Source of the DNA: Ryuthela nishihirai
Lineage: Eukaryota > Arthropoda > Arachnida > Araneae > Heptathelidae
NCBI GenBank assembly: GCA_038380435.1
Contig: JAWZYU010000024.1
Span: 53,220,613-53,284,612, forward strand
Length of the DNA stretch: 64,000 bases
Reading direction: 5' to 3'
Within the stretch, counting starts at the first letter, position 1. Every line of letters begins with the position of its first letter. The position numbers were made by a program, and so were the translations under genes. A model generated the notes under the pieces. The model had not been told where the DNA came from. It searched no databases and was given only the letters and a program-made list of their open reading frames with translations. Shown piece by piece: positions 11,210 to 21,023 of the stretch.

Positions 11210-11314
11210 ATTCTTTCTCATTCTCTGAGCCTTCGGGGTCCATGTGACCTGGCCATTTAGCCCATGGTGTGAAAAAAAAAGTGCCACTCAGAGATAAAAC
11301 AACCCAAACCAACC
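11210..11314 (+). mobile_element. SINE1 3' end on the right of the satellite
   Basis: TTCTCTGAGCCTTCGGGGTC through ACAACCCAAACCAACC, the last 100 bp of a SINE1 in the same orientation as the head at 8232. Confidence 0.85.
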
Positions 11315-11491
11315 TCGGCGTATTTTCATTTGTCTTTCGCAGCCCTTCCATTATTCTTAAAAGTAACGACGGAAGTGTCCAAAGGTTACGACTTCCTCAC
11401 ACAGAAGATCTCTGTGTCGGTAAGCGCCTTGCAAATGTTACCAAAGGCAACAAGGCATTTTGCAAGGCATTGCGCCTTGCAAATGCTCTAC

Positions 11492-11952
11492 GAAAGAGAA
11501 TGATTTTCTTAACAAATCGGTGTTGGGTTGTTTTACCTCTGAGCGGCACTTTTTTGCACACCATGGGCTAAATGGCCAGGTCACAAGGACCCGAAGGCTC
11601 AGAGAAGGTTGGGGGAGGGGACCCACTGGAACAGCTGTTGGGAGACAGATGGTAGCCTCCCGTCAAGGCCATCCAGCGTGTTCTTTAACGTGCACAGGGT
11701 ATGGCTCTCCCGCACACGGGGCCACGACTTAACGTCCCATCCGACGGACGGCGGCCTTTCCAAGCCCATCGGTGTCCCCTACTGACCGTGGGCAGGGCGG
11801 AGAGTTTTGCGGAGATAAATCTCAAAGCTGACCCAGCTGGGACTCGAACCTGGGAACTACAGATTACGAGCCTGGCGCGCTACCGACTGAGCCATCCCCG
11901 CCCCAACAAATCGGTGTCATTAATTCAACACTGAAAAAAGTAACTTAGTCGA
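11492..11952 (+). repeat. duplicated SINE1 locus, copy 1
   Basis: From GAAAGAGAATGATTTTCT to GTAACTTAGTCGA, including a SINE1 and both its 13-bp target duplications. The same locus recurs at 13971-14396. Confidence 0.9.
11524..11904 (-). mobile_element. SINE1, complete, 13-bp target duplication
   Basis: Flanked by AACAAATCGGTGT at 11511-11523 and 11905-11917. Part of the duplicated locus 11492-11952. Confidence 0.95.
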
Positions 11953-12757
11953 AAAAAGTAACTTGGTCTGGGTCAATTTTTTATTCCCATAATGTTCGAC
12001 AATTTGTGTTTTTCAAACATAGTATTGTCTTTTATTCATGGGGCCACGAAATCAATTGCAGAATCCTCAAATATCTGAGTTTGAAAAAAATAACACAATT
12101 GTCAACTTCGCCAATGGCAATAATTTCGTTTACAGCAATAAATCTAAAAATATTCTGTAGGACATAAGAATTCTTGGCCATTCAAAAGACAATGAACAAC
12201 GAGATTTCCTTAATCATAAAACCATCTAACAATTTTTCCATCAAGCCAACTGGTGCCCTCTGATGGCGAACCGTTATTCCTAGGCGAGGTCTCTGGCACG
12301 CGCAGTGTAAACGACCCTCGAATTGTCCAATTAGCTCCCGCAGCATCACTTCCATTGCTCCACGTGCTTCCCAGTTATCCTTCCATTCTCTTCGGTTGCT
12401 TTCAGGGCGGCGGCGCCGTCTTGTCCACGACAATGGCCGATCAGATATGGGTCAAGTACGAGACTGAGACGGCAGCTGACCCTTTCTCTTCCCCGCGTCT
12501 CGCTGCCACTTCGCTCCAAAGGATGACTCTTCTTTATCTGCATCGTTATGTTCAGGCACGCGCGAACTCCGCAGAATTCGCCATGTCAGAAAGGCCGGAC
12601 GATACCTAATGTTCGACTCAATGTGGTTCATGAAGATTTAATATCGGGAAACTCTAGAATTATTCAGAGTTTGTTTTTAGTCTCTCATATAATGTCTTTG
12701 GAGGAAAAAATAGACTTCTTCCTGCATATTTTTTGGGTATCATTATTTTCTTATGCG
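11953..12757. other. apparently single-copy sequence with a GC-richer patch
   Basis: 12250-12610 is GC-richer and open on both strands (118 codons on +, 83 and 65 on -). No frame shows a domain I know. It could be an unrecognised exon or regulatory DNA. Confidence 0.4.
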
Positions 12758-12967
12758 TGTCCCATGGCCGAGTGATTAGCGCGCTTGGCTACTGATCTAA
12801 GGGACCTGGGTTCGAGCCCCGGGTAAGGCATGGATGTATGTGTCGTTTTTCTGCTGAGGTCCTGCCATCCTCACAGACCTTATACTGTGGCATATAAACT
12901 GACAGGCTCCTGTCAGACCTCTGTGGCAAGCAGCTGCTTGAGGGGGTATATATTTATTTATTTATTA
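12758..12967 (+). mobile_element. SINE2, complete
   Basis: A head like a Ser/Leu tRNA (TGGCCGAGTGATTAGCGCG and GGGTTCGAGCCCCGGG), a body with CTGCTGAGGTCCTGCC and GACAGGCTCCTGTCAGACC, a 3' end CAAGCAGCTGCTTGAGGGGG, and a (TATT)n tail. About 210 bp. Confidence 0.9.
12765..12819 (+). promoter_or_regulatory. internal pol III promoter of SINE2
   Basis: A-box-like TGGCCGAGTGATTAGC (12765-12780) and B box GGTTCGAGCCC (12809-12819). Confidence 0.8.
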
Positions 12968-13007
12968 TTATCTGTCTCCCAACATCTGTTCGGGTATTTC
13001 ATCGTCA

Positions 13008-13103
13008 GGCCACTTTTGTGAGGTCCCCGTGACGTCATAGTAAGGCCACTTTTGTGAGGTCCCCGTGACGTCATAGTAAGGCCACTTTTTTGAGGTCCCC
13101 GTG
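13008..13103 (+). repeat. 36-bp tandem repeat, 2.7 copies
   Basis: Units GGCCACTTTTGTGAGGTCCC..GTGACGTCATAGTAA start at 13008, 13044 and 13080. Two units contain TGACGTCA. The block lies between a SINE2 tail and a MITE; the same arrangement is seen at 48638. Confidence 0.92.
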
Positions 13104-13143
13104 TGGATTGTGTGATTGGATCGTGTGAGCTCACAAAGACCTA

Positions 13144-13346
13144 GATCGTGTGGGCTCACTCACGGAAATATTGAGCGTGTGCAGTTACCGTTCACAGCAA
13201 ACTGGAGCGTGTGCAGTAACTGCACACGCTCCAGTTTGCTGTGAACGGTAACTGGAGCGTGTACAGTTGCTGTACACGCTCCAGATATTTTTCCTGAATT
13301 CTGTAATCAACTATAGTGTTCGGATACTTTTTTTGAGCGCCTGTAG
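13144..13346 (-). mobile_element. Tc1/mariner-like MITE, partial unit
   Basis: Reverse orientation, from GATCGTGTGGGCTCAC through the GTGCAG/CTGCAC palindromes to the terminal repeat, which is slightly altered (TTTTTTTGAGCGCCTGTA). It is followed at once by a SINE2 copy. Confidence 0.85.
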
Positions 13347-13560
13347 CCGTCCCATGGCCGAGTGGTTAGCGCGCTTGGCTACTGATCTAAGGGACCTGGG
13401 TTCGAGCCCCGGGTAAGGCATGGATGTATGTATCGTTTTTCTGCTGAGGTCCTGCCATCCTCACAGACCTTCTACTATGGCATGTAAACTGAGAGGCTCC
13501 TGTCAGACCTCTGTGGCAAGCAGCTGCTTGAGAGGGTATTTATTTATTTTATTTGTTATA
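13347..13560 (+). mobile_element. SINE2, complete, directly after a MITE end
   Basis: Full copy starting GCCGTCCCATGGCCGAGTGG right after GAGCGCCTGTA of the MITE. Tail TATTTATTTATTTTATTTG. Confidence 0.9.
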
Positions 13561-13562
13561 CC

Positions 13563-13842
13563 CAGTGCCGTCGCCAGATAAGATCGCGTCCTGAGGCAAA
13601 CAATTAAATATCGCCCCTCAAAAGCTCGGAATTGCGCATGCGCAACACCTACGCTCGGAACGAGGATTGCAATGTCCACAAAATGAAATAAAAATCCCCA
13701 AAATGATAAATATACGTAAATTAAGCAAAACTTAAAAAAAAAAGTTAAAAAAGTTAAGGAAAAATAAAAGTGAATGTGTACACCATCATAGGTGCCGTGA
13801 GGCAGACTGTCTCTATTCTACATCCTGTCGCCGGTCCCTGGT
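13563..13842. mobile_element. possible hAT-like MITE
   Basis: The left end CAGTGCCGTCGCCAG and right end CTGTCGCCGGTCCCTG are imperfect inverted repeats. The flanking octamers GTTATACC and GTGATAAC agree at six of eight positions. The A-rich interior has no frame. It follows directly after a SINE2 tail. Confidence 0.4.
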
Positions 13843-13970
13843 GATAACCCCCACCCCATTCTTTTCGCCGTTGAATTTCAGTGGTCTTTGAAGTGTTCTA
13901 ATTCTCTTATTACGAATTCTCAGGAAGAAATGCCTTTTTTTCTTGTTCCAAATGGCTTAGTTTGTTCCAT

Positions 13971-14396
13971 GAAAGAGAATGATTTTCTGAACAAATCGGT
14001 GTTGGGTTGTTTTACCTCTGAGCGGCACTTTTTTGCACACCATGGGCTAAATGGCCAGGTCACAAGGACCCGGAAGGTTCAGAGAAGGTTGAGGAAGGGG
14101 ACCCACAGAACAGGATGGCCTTGACGGGAGACAGATGGTAGCCTCCCGTCAAGGCCATCCAGCGTGTTCTTTAACGTGCACAGGGTATGGCTCTCCCACA
14201 CACGGGGCCACGGCGGTGTCCCCTACTGACCGTGGGCAGGGTGGAGAATTTTGCGGAGATAAATCTCAACGCTGACCAAGCTGGGACTCGAACCTGGGAA
14301 CTGCAGATTACGAGCCTGGCGCGCTACCGACTGAGCCACCCCCGCCCCAACAAATCGGTGTCATTAATTCAACACTGAAAAAAGTAACTTAGTCGA
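13971..14396 (+). repeat. duplicated SINE1 locus, copy 2
   Basis: Direct repeat of 11492-11952 about 2.5 kb away, with the same insertion point and the same target duplication. Shared flanks show one insertion followed by segment duplication. Its SINE body has lost internal parts. Confidence 0.9.
14003..14348 (-). mobile_element. SINE1 with internal loss, duplicate of the 11524 copy
   Basis: Same AACAAATCGGTGT flanks (13990-14002, 14349-14361). The body has lost the middle of its 3' half, with a small GGCCTTGACGGGA duplication near 14117, and also the CCGTCCGTC region. Confidence 0.93.
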
Positions 14397-15141
14397 CTTT
14401 CTGGAAAACTCACTCTGTCATAATCTGAGAGATAAAAAAAAGTGGTGTAATAAGATTCCGTCTGCACAGAACAAGAAAACGCCTAGTGCTGATTTTTTAA
14501 CATCCATCACTCGTCGCTCCTCGCGCACGGGGAGGAAGAAAGGAATAGGAATGTTCGGATAATTCTATTTAGGCATTTGGGTTAGTATCGACAATTCGAG
14601 ATGGCATCAGATTTCGTATCGTATTCAACTTTTTCCGATTTTTTTAATAACTATCCAAATGAAGATTCTTAGCCGAGTTTTCCACTTTCTTTTTTTGCAA
14701 TGATCCTATCCATCTGCAGACTAAATTTTAGAACATTAGTTTGGGCAACAAAATTATTTAAAGACATGAGAAACAAAATCATCAGATTTAAAATTCCCTT
14801 TAAGTCCTTCCATTGACTGCAGAGGCGCAGCGAGGCTTTTGGCGCCCTTGGCAAATTGGTAATTGTCCGCCCTTGTTCAGTTATTGATTAAAAAAAAATA
14901 CACGTTATTTATATTATATATATTTATTGTCATTATTTTAATACAATTACATGAATAAATATTAATTGCACATAAATAATTGCAAAAGAAATTGCAATTA
15001 ATTATGCAAGTAATTTAATTTTTCCTACTTTTTCGTTGGCAAAATCGTTAATAATCTCATCAAAATTGATTTTTTTGAGTCAGTGCCCGCTCGATTGATA
15101 GGAAACAAAGCGATGATGTGCGCTCCTGTCCTCATGTTCAT

Positions 15142-15527
15142 GGGACGGGGTGGCTCAGTCGGTAGCGCGCCAGGCTCGTAATCTGTAGTTCCCAGGTTCG
15201 AGTCCCAAGTGGTCAGCGTTGAGATTTATCTCCGCAAAATTCCCCGCCCTGCCCACGATCAGTAGGGGACACCGATGGGCTTGGAAAGGCCGCCGTCCGT
15301 CGGATGGGACGTTAAGCCGTGGCCCCGTGTGAGGGAGAGAGCCATACCCTGTGCACGTTAAAGAACACGCTGGATGGCCTTGACGGGAGGCTACCATCTG
15401 TCTCCCAACAGCTGTTCCAGTGGGTCCCCTCCCCCAACCTTCTCTGAGCCTTCGGGGTCCATGTGACCTGGCCATTTAGCCCATGGTGTGCAAAAAAGTG
15501 CCGCTCAGAGGTAAAACAACCCAACCC
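15142..15527 (+). mobile_element. SINE1, complete
   Basis: Head to tail complete with A and B boxes. Target duplication not clear (TTCAT/CTCAT at best). Confidence 0.92.
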
Positions 15528-15593
15528 TCATTTCATCTTAAACAATCCCGGGGTTTATAAATTATAAAACATAATAATTCAATACAATGTACA

Positions 15594-17132
15594 CAGGGGC
15601 GTTGCGAAGGACTATGATTTGGGGGGGGGGGGAGAAATCAAAAATTTGCCAACTCGAAATTCAAATTTTGCAAACTACTTAGATTTTCGCTCGGGGGGGG
15701 GGGGGGGGTTGAGGCAATTTAACTTCCAATTTTGCCATCTAGCCATGATTTCACAGAAATAATTCCAATATTCACATCTTGTCTGAATTGTGTAGCATGT
15801 CAGTGTGAATTTTCCCTCCATTTGACCAACTCTCCGAAATTTCACGACACTAATCCCAATCTTTAAATCTCTCCTAAATTTGCAAAATCACTTCAAACTC
15901 CCCAAGATTTTGCCAAGTTTTCTCGATTTTAGTCAACTATCATGAATTTTAGAAAACCAATCCCAAATATCACAACTAGCCCGTATTTTCCAAGTGGATT
16001 CGAAATTTGCCAACTGCCTTACTTTTTCTTCAGTTTCCTCGATTTGTCCAACACTCCTTAATTTTACAAAACAAATCCCAATTTTCACAAATCGCCCGTA
16101 TTTCACCAAGTGGATTCGAAATTTGCCCAACTTTCCTAGATTTTGCCAACTCGCCGTAATTTTACAGAAAAAATCGCAATTTTTACATCTTCCCTGAATT
16201 TGCCAAGTCACTTCGAATTTTATCAACTCTCCTTAATTGCACAAGAAAGGCACAATTTTCACAACTCCCCCTGTATTTTATCAAGTAGCTTCGAATTTTG
16301 CCAACTGCCCTAGATTTTGCCAAGTTTTATCGATTTTGCCATCTAGCCCCAATTTTAGAGAAAAAAAATCCCAATTTTACATCACACCTGATTCTTGCAA
16401 AGTCACTCTGAGTTTTGCCAATTCCCCCAAGATTTGCCAACTCTCCTAGATATTGCGAAGTTTCCCGATTATGCAAACACGCCATAATTTTACAGAAAAA
16501 AGATTGCAATTTTACATCTCACTTGAATTTTGTCAACTCTCCACGATTTTGCCAATTCACTCCGAATTTTGCCAACTGCTTCTAGTTTTTGCCATCTGCC
16601 CCTAGATTTTGCCAACTCCCTAAGTTTTGCCAATTCTCCTAGATTTTGCCAACTCGCCATAATTTTACAGAAAAGAATCCAAATTTTAACATCTCACCTA
16701 AATTTTGCCAACTCCCCACGATTTTGTCAAGTCATTCCAAATTTTGCCAACTGTCCCTAGATTTTCCCAGTTCCCTACGTTTTACAAAAAAAATCCTAAT
16801 TTTTACATCCCACCTTAATTTTTACCAAGTCACTCCGAATTTTGCCAACTCCCTAAGATTTTGCCAAGTTGTCCCGATTTTGCCAACTCACCTGTATTTT
16901 ACTAAGTGGCTTCGAATTTTGCCAGCTGCTCTAAATTTTGCCGTCTCTCCATTTTCCAAACTGCTCTAGATTTGCCAAGTTGCCTCAATTTTGACAACTC
17001 CGCTTAATTTTACAAAAAAATATACAAATTGTCACAACTCACCTAGATTTTACGAAGTCGCTTCGAATTTTGCCATCTGCGAGTTACTTTTGGGGGGGAG
17101 AGCCACCTCCTCCCCCCATGGCTACGCCCCTG
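15594..17132. mobile_element. hAT-like non-autonomous element filled with a degenerate minisatellite
   Basis: The left end CAGGGGCGTTGC (15594) and right end GCTACGCCCCTG (17132) form a 12-bp inverted repeat with one mismatch. Perfect 8-bp duplications AATGTACA flank it at 15586-15593 and 17133-17140. CAGGGG-type ends with an 8-bp duplication are the hAT signature. No transposase is visible. Almost all the interior is the ATTTTGCCAACT minisatellite, bracketed by G-runs near 15622, 15697 and 17093. Confidence 0.8.
15640..17088 (+). repeat. degenerate minisatellite, unit about 20-25 bp (ATTTTGCCAACT...)
   Basis: More than fifty imperfect iterations of (A/G)ATTTTGCCAA(C/G)T with variable CCCTAG/CACTCCGA spacers. 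A longer-order motif (TTTACAGAAAAAA...CAATTTTACATC) recurs near 16155, 16350, 16490, 16665, 16780 and 17010. Short open frames rich in NFANSPRFCQ are translation artefacts of the repeat. Confidence 0.92.
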
Positions 17133-17606
17133 AATGTACAAATTATGAACTCCTCTCCATACAAAAAGATACCTATGTAACAAAATTTTGTTTTCTAACG
17201 GCATGATTTGTAAAAGTAATAGGAACAATTGGAAATTGCGCCCCAAAGCTGTTTTATGGGGCAGGAGGGGGGGGGACTAATTGTCCGCCGATAAAAGAAA
17301 AAAATAATAATACGTATTAAATTCAACGAACTACGGGCGGCTAATTATTTTGATTTATTCGATTGATTATTTCGATTTTATTTTGCACATAAACGTCAGA
17401 TATCGTGGAACGGCTCGTGCCGCCCTAACAGCGCCCTGTGATTCCGGCGCCCTTGGCAAACTGCCCCGATGCCAACACGTTTCTACGCCTCCGATCGACT
17501 CATCCGCATGTTTCGAAAACGTGGTATGCCAATGTGTAGAATCGTTGACGAGCGTAGTCAATCTTGCAGCCTCTTTCATCTGGATGGGATTTCTTTAAAA
17601 AAAAAC

Positions 17607-17762
17607 CGGTGGCCGAGTGGTTAGTTTACTTCGGATGAGGAGAAGTGAGAATCCGGGTTAGATTTCCAGATAAAGCATGGATCTCTCTCTGGCTTATGAT
17701 ACTGACAGAGCCTTATCAGCCCTCAACGACAAGCAAACTGCTCGAAGATTATTGTATTAACA
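17607..17762 (+). mobile_element. SINE2 relic
   Basis: GGTGGCCGAGTGGTTAG and TAAAGCATGGATCTCTCTC, then a strongly diverged body (TTATGATACTGACAGAGCC). Confidence 0.6.
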
Positions 17763-17931
17763 AAATTATCGATAATTCTTCAATAATGGTCGTGCAATAG
17801 CACCCCCCCCCCCCCACCCCGCTACAAAAAAATTGTCCATCTCTCTGTAGAAATTGCCCCGTTATAATTTCCTCCAACAACAATACCCAACCCTAAAAGC
17901 AATTCGAAAACGACCCGAGCTCAGTACAAGG

Positions 17932-18304
17932 GTTGGGTTGTTTTACCTCTGAGCGGCACTTTTTTGCACACCAAATGGCCAGGTCACATGAACTCCGAAG
18001 GCTCAGAGAAGGTTGGGGGACCCACTGGAATAGCTGTTGGGAGACAGATGGTAGCCTCCCGTCAAGGCCATCCAGCGTGTTCTTTAACGTGCACAGGGTA
18101 TGGCTCTCCCGCACACGGGGCCACGGCTTAACGTCCCATCCGACGGACGGCGGCCTTTCCAAGCCCATCGGTGTCCCCTACTGACCGTGGGCAGGGCGGG
18201 TAATTTTGCGGAGATAAATCTCAACGCTGACCCAGCTGGGACTCGAACCTGGGAACTACAGATTACGAACCTGGCGCGCTACCGACTGAGCCACCCCCGC
18301 CCCT
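17932..18304 (-). mobile_element. SINE1, target duplication CTCAGTACAAGG
   Basis: Perfect 12-bp duplication at 17920-17931 and 18305-18316. Small losses near the GGGCTAAATGG and GGGGGAGGGG segments. Confidence 0.95.
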
Positions 18305-18316
18305 CTCAGTACAAGG

Positions 18317-19063
18317 TAGGTGAAGATAATTTTAAAGTTCCGCAGTGAGTCACCACATACGTCTGGCAACCACCGACTTAGAGGAATGTCTTAAGTAGAG
18401 CACTAATAAGGCGGTAAGTGTTAGCAACATGTAAGAGTTGATGTTTACTTAATTTCGCTCTTCTTACACAGCGGAGGGTTTCTTCTGTCGATTGAAGGTC
18501 AGCGGGAACAAAAGCGTGCCATTGACCTAGAGCCGTGCTGACGAGGCTCCACTCCAGTGGCTTACTCAGCATCAGCAAATGGAGACTCACTTGGAGAGGT
18601 CCTCTTCCTCCTCCACGCTTTCGGAGCCAGGACAAACGAGGCCTTGTCTCCGACGAGGTCTAGGAACTTCTGCTCCCTTATCTCCATCAGAGAGTAAATA
18701 TAGTTCCCCGAGACCATGTCGCCGAGATGCTGGTCGGACAGACGCCGCTTCGTAACGAATGAGATAGGCGGATTTCGTAGGGGGAAGTTGGGGAGATAAT
18801 GCGTCACACTTGACGAGAAATTAACTACCTGATGGGATGTAATCGGCTGATATCACTCGAATGGGAGATATACCGTAGCTTGGAGGAAGTGCGAAGAAGT
18901 GTGTAACATTCGTATGCAAGCAAAATGAATCTTAAGGTCTTAAATTTTGTGATAGATGCCACCCACTGCGATTAATAGTGAAGGATTGAGTTATAAAGGC
19001 ACTGAGGAACCAAAACCGGCACTCCTTAGAAGTAGGGCCACAGCATTACGCACCAATTGCACT
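18317..19063. other. apparently single-copy sequence with overlapping open frames
   Basis: On the - strand two overlapping frames (18807-18562 and 18635-18378) read SDQHLGDMVSGNYIYSLMEI and QSTEETLRCVRRAKLSKHQL. They look more protein-like than their surroundings, but I cannot assign them and they are in different frames. Confidence 0.35.
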
Positions 19064-19076
19064 GAGAGCTTTCGTG

Positions 19077-19462
19077 TTGTTGGGTTGTTTTACCTCTGAG
19101 CGGCACTTTTTTGCACACCATGGGCTAAATGGCCTGGTCACATGGATCCCGAAGGCTCAGAGAAGGTTGGAGGAGGGGACCCACTGGAACAGCTGTTGGG
19201 AGACTGATGGTAGCCTCCCGTCAAGGCCATCCAGCGTGTTCTTTAACGTGCACAGGGTATGGCTCTCCCGCACACGTGGCCACGGCTTAACGTCCCATCC
19301 GACGGACGGCGGCCTTTCCAAGCCCATCGGTGTCCCCTACTGACCGTGGGCAGGGCGGGGAATTTTGCGGAGATAAATCTCAACGCTGACCCAGCTGAGA
19401 CTCGAACCTGGGAACTACAGATTACGAGCGTGGCGCTCTACCGACTGAGCCACCGCCGCCCC
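19077..19462 (-). mobile_element. SINE1, target duplication GAGAGCTTTCGTG
   Basis: Perfect 13-bp duplication at 19064-19076 and 19463-19475. Confidence 0.95.
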
Positions 19463-19687
19463 GAGAGCTTTCGTGAGTTTAAGAACCTGTAAAAGTTTAT
19501 TTTTAATGACAAACTGTTTAAAACTTTCAAGAAGCAACTTAAACGCTAACAAATTGTTCATTATTTGGGAAAACGCTAAGTCTCATGAATGTTGAGGTGG
19601 AATCAAGATTCTTTTCGGTCTAGGTTGGCGCGAATCAAGCAGACACTTTGAAGATGACATCGCCTAATTATACGGGCATTGTTCTTT

Positions 19688-19945
19688 TCTTTTACTATTT
19701 TGAGATACAGGTACCGGACAAAAAAAATGGAAACAGTTCCATGTTATCTCAATAGAAAATCACATGCAGAGCTCCTCCAATATGACTTTTAATGAAAAAT
19801 AGGTCAAAAGATAAATTGAAGATCCCAAATCTATCTAAATATCGATTTTAAACAATATTTATCCAATGTTCAAAGAGTGTTACGAACAATGGAATATTTA
19901 ACAGGGTATAAAAAACTGACCCTAAAATTTAATTAAAATAGGTTT
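19688..19945 (+). mobile_element. possible end of a Tc1-like element
   Basis: CAGGTACCGGACAAAAAAAA followed by TGGAAACAG looks like a Tc1/mariner terminal repeat unrelated to the CAGTCGCTC family. The following 230 bp are A+T-rich without a frame, and the other end is lost where a SINE1 starts at 19946. Confidence 0.35.
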
Positions 19946-20248
19946 AAGGGTTGGGTTGTTTTACCTCTGAGCGGCACTTTTTTGAACATCATGGGCTAAA
20001 TGGCCAGATCACAAGGACACCGAGGGATCAGAGAAGGTTGGGGAGGGGATCAGTGGCCAGCTGGTAGGAGACAGATGGTAATTTCCCATCAAGTTCATCC
20101 AGAAGGAACACGGAAACTCTCTCCTACACACGGAACCCAGCTTAACGTCCCATCTGACGGAGGGCGCCTTTCTAAGCCCACCGGGTTCCGTTTCTGAAGG
20201 AGAGCAGAGTGGGAGTTTATTGGATAAAAATCTGAATCTTGACACAGA
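19946..20248 (-). mobile_element. SINE1, old and truncated by a MITE
   Basis: Diverged body (CAGTGGCCAGCTGGTAGGAG). The tRNA head is missing where MITE sequence starts at 20249. Confidence 0.8.
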
Positions 20249-20454
20249 TGCTTCGTGTCACGTGATTACAGAATTCAGGAAAAATATCTGGAGCGTGTTA
20301 CCGTTCACAGCAAACTCCAGTTACCGTTCACAGCAAACTGTAGCGTGTGCAGTTACTGCACACGCTCCAGTTTTGCTGTGAACGGTAACTGCACACGCTC
20401 AATATTTCCGTGAGTGAGCCCACACGATCTAGTATCAAAATAATATGACCACCT
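20249..20454 (+). mobile_element. Tc1/mariner-like MITE, internal part of a unit
   Basis: Contains CACGTGATTACAGAATTCAG, the GGAGCGTG palindromes with small rearrangements, and the CACACGATCTAGTATC end of a unit. It abuts the complete foldback element at 20455 and truncates a SINE1 on its left. Confidence 0.8.
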
Positions 20455-20656
20455 ACAGTCGCTAAAAAAATATCCGAACACTACGGTTGATTACAGAATT
20501 CAGAAAAAATAACTGGCAACGATTTTTTTAGAAATTAGTGATCTGGCGACACGAAAGTTGCCAGATCACTAATTTCTAAAAAAATCGTTGCCAGATATTT
20601 TTTCTGAATTCTGTAATCAACCATAGTGTTCGGATACTTTTTTGAGCGACTGTATG
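20455..20656. mobile_element. complete 200-bp foldback MITE with Tc1-like terminal repeats
   Basis: Starts TACAGTCGCT and ends GAGCGACTGTA. The two halves are almost complete reverse complements around a short centre near 20550 (GGCGACACGAAAGTTGCC), so the whole element can fold into one hairpin. This is the short form of the family whose longer 300-bp form made the satellite. Confidence 0.88.
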
Positions 20657-21011
20657 TTTCGGTTCAATCCGGACACTTGCCGCCCTTTGCAAGATTCGGG
20701 TCTTATACCAGTATAGAGTTGTGGTGAAATATAAATTGACATTTTTGTGAACAACGTCAGGTTGAAATAATTTTATATTTTTGAATTGTTGAGAGCATTT
20801 TGTGTTAAGCTCAACTTTAGTAAAATTTTAATCCGCAGGTGGAAATAGTACGTCCATTCGAAAAGTTGAAGAGTAATGCTTATGGCAAACTTCAAAAGAC
20901 TTCCAAAACGTTTTCATTTGATAATCATTATTTCCAAAAAAAATATATAGTATAATTTTAGAGGAGTAAACTCTAAGATATTATTTCCCTACAAAAAAAA
21001 AAAAATCACAT
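20657..21011. other. A+T-rich sequence, nothing recognised
   Basis: Between a foldback MITE and a SINE1. Ends in an A-run. Confidence 0.6.
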
Positions 21012-21023
21012 TCTACTTTTAAT

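Larger units (their letters stand above)
14820..17493. mobile_element. possible outer hAT-like element containing a SINE and the minisatellite element
   Basis: CAGAGGCGCAGCGAGG at 14820 and CTACGCCTCCG ending at 17493 are weak inverted ends, and flanking ATTGACTG / ATCGACTC agree at six of eight bases. Both ends carry a GGCGCCCTTGGCAAA motif (near 14841 and 17448). Inside are a SINE1 (15142-15527) and the 15594-17132 element. This is tentative. Confidence 0.3.

Noticed and set aside
8305..11247. Repeated 78-residue frames MTTYSRSKKYPNIWLITE...
   Set aside because: Translation of the 300-bp satellite unit, which is non-coding MITE DNA. The same frames appear in isolated MITE copies.
15933..16969. 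Frames rich in NFANSPRFCQ, resembling a repeat protein
   Set aside because: They are readings of the degenerate minisatellite within the hAT-like element, in several frames and on both strands.
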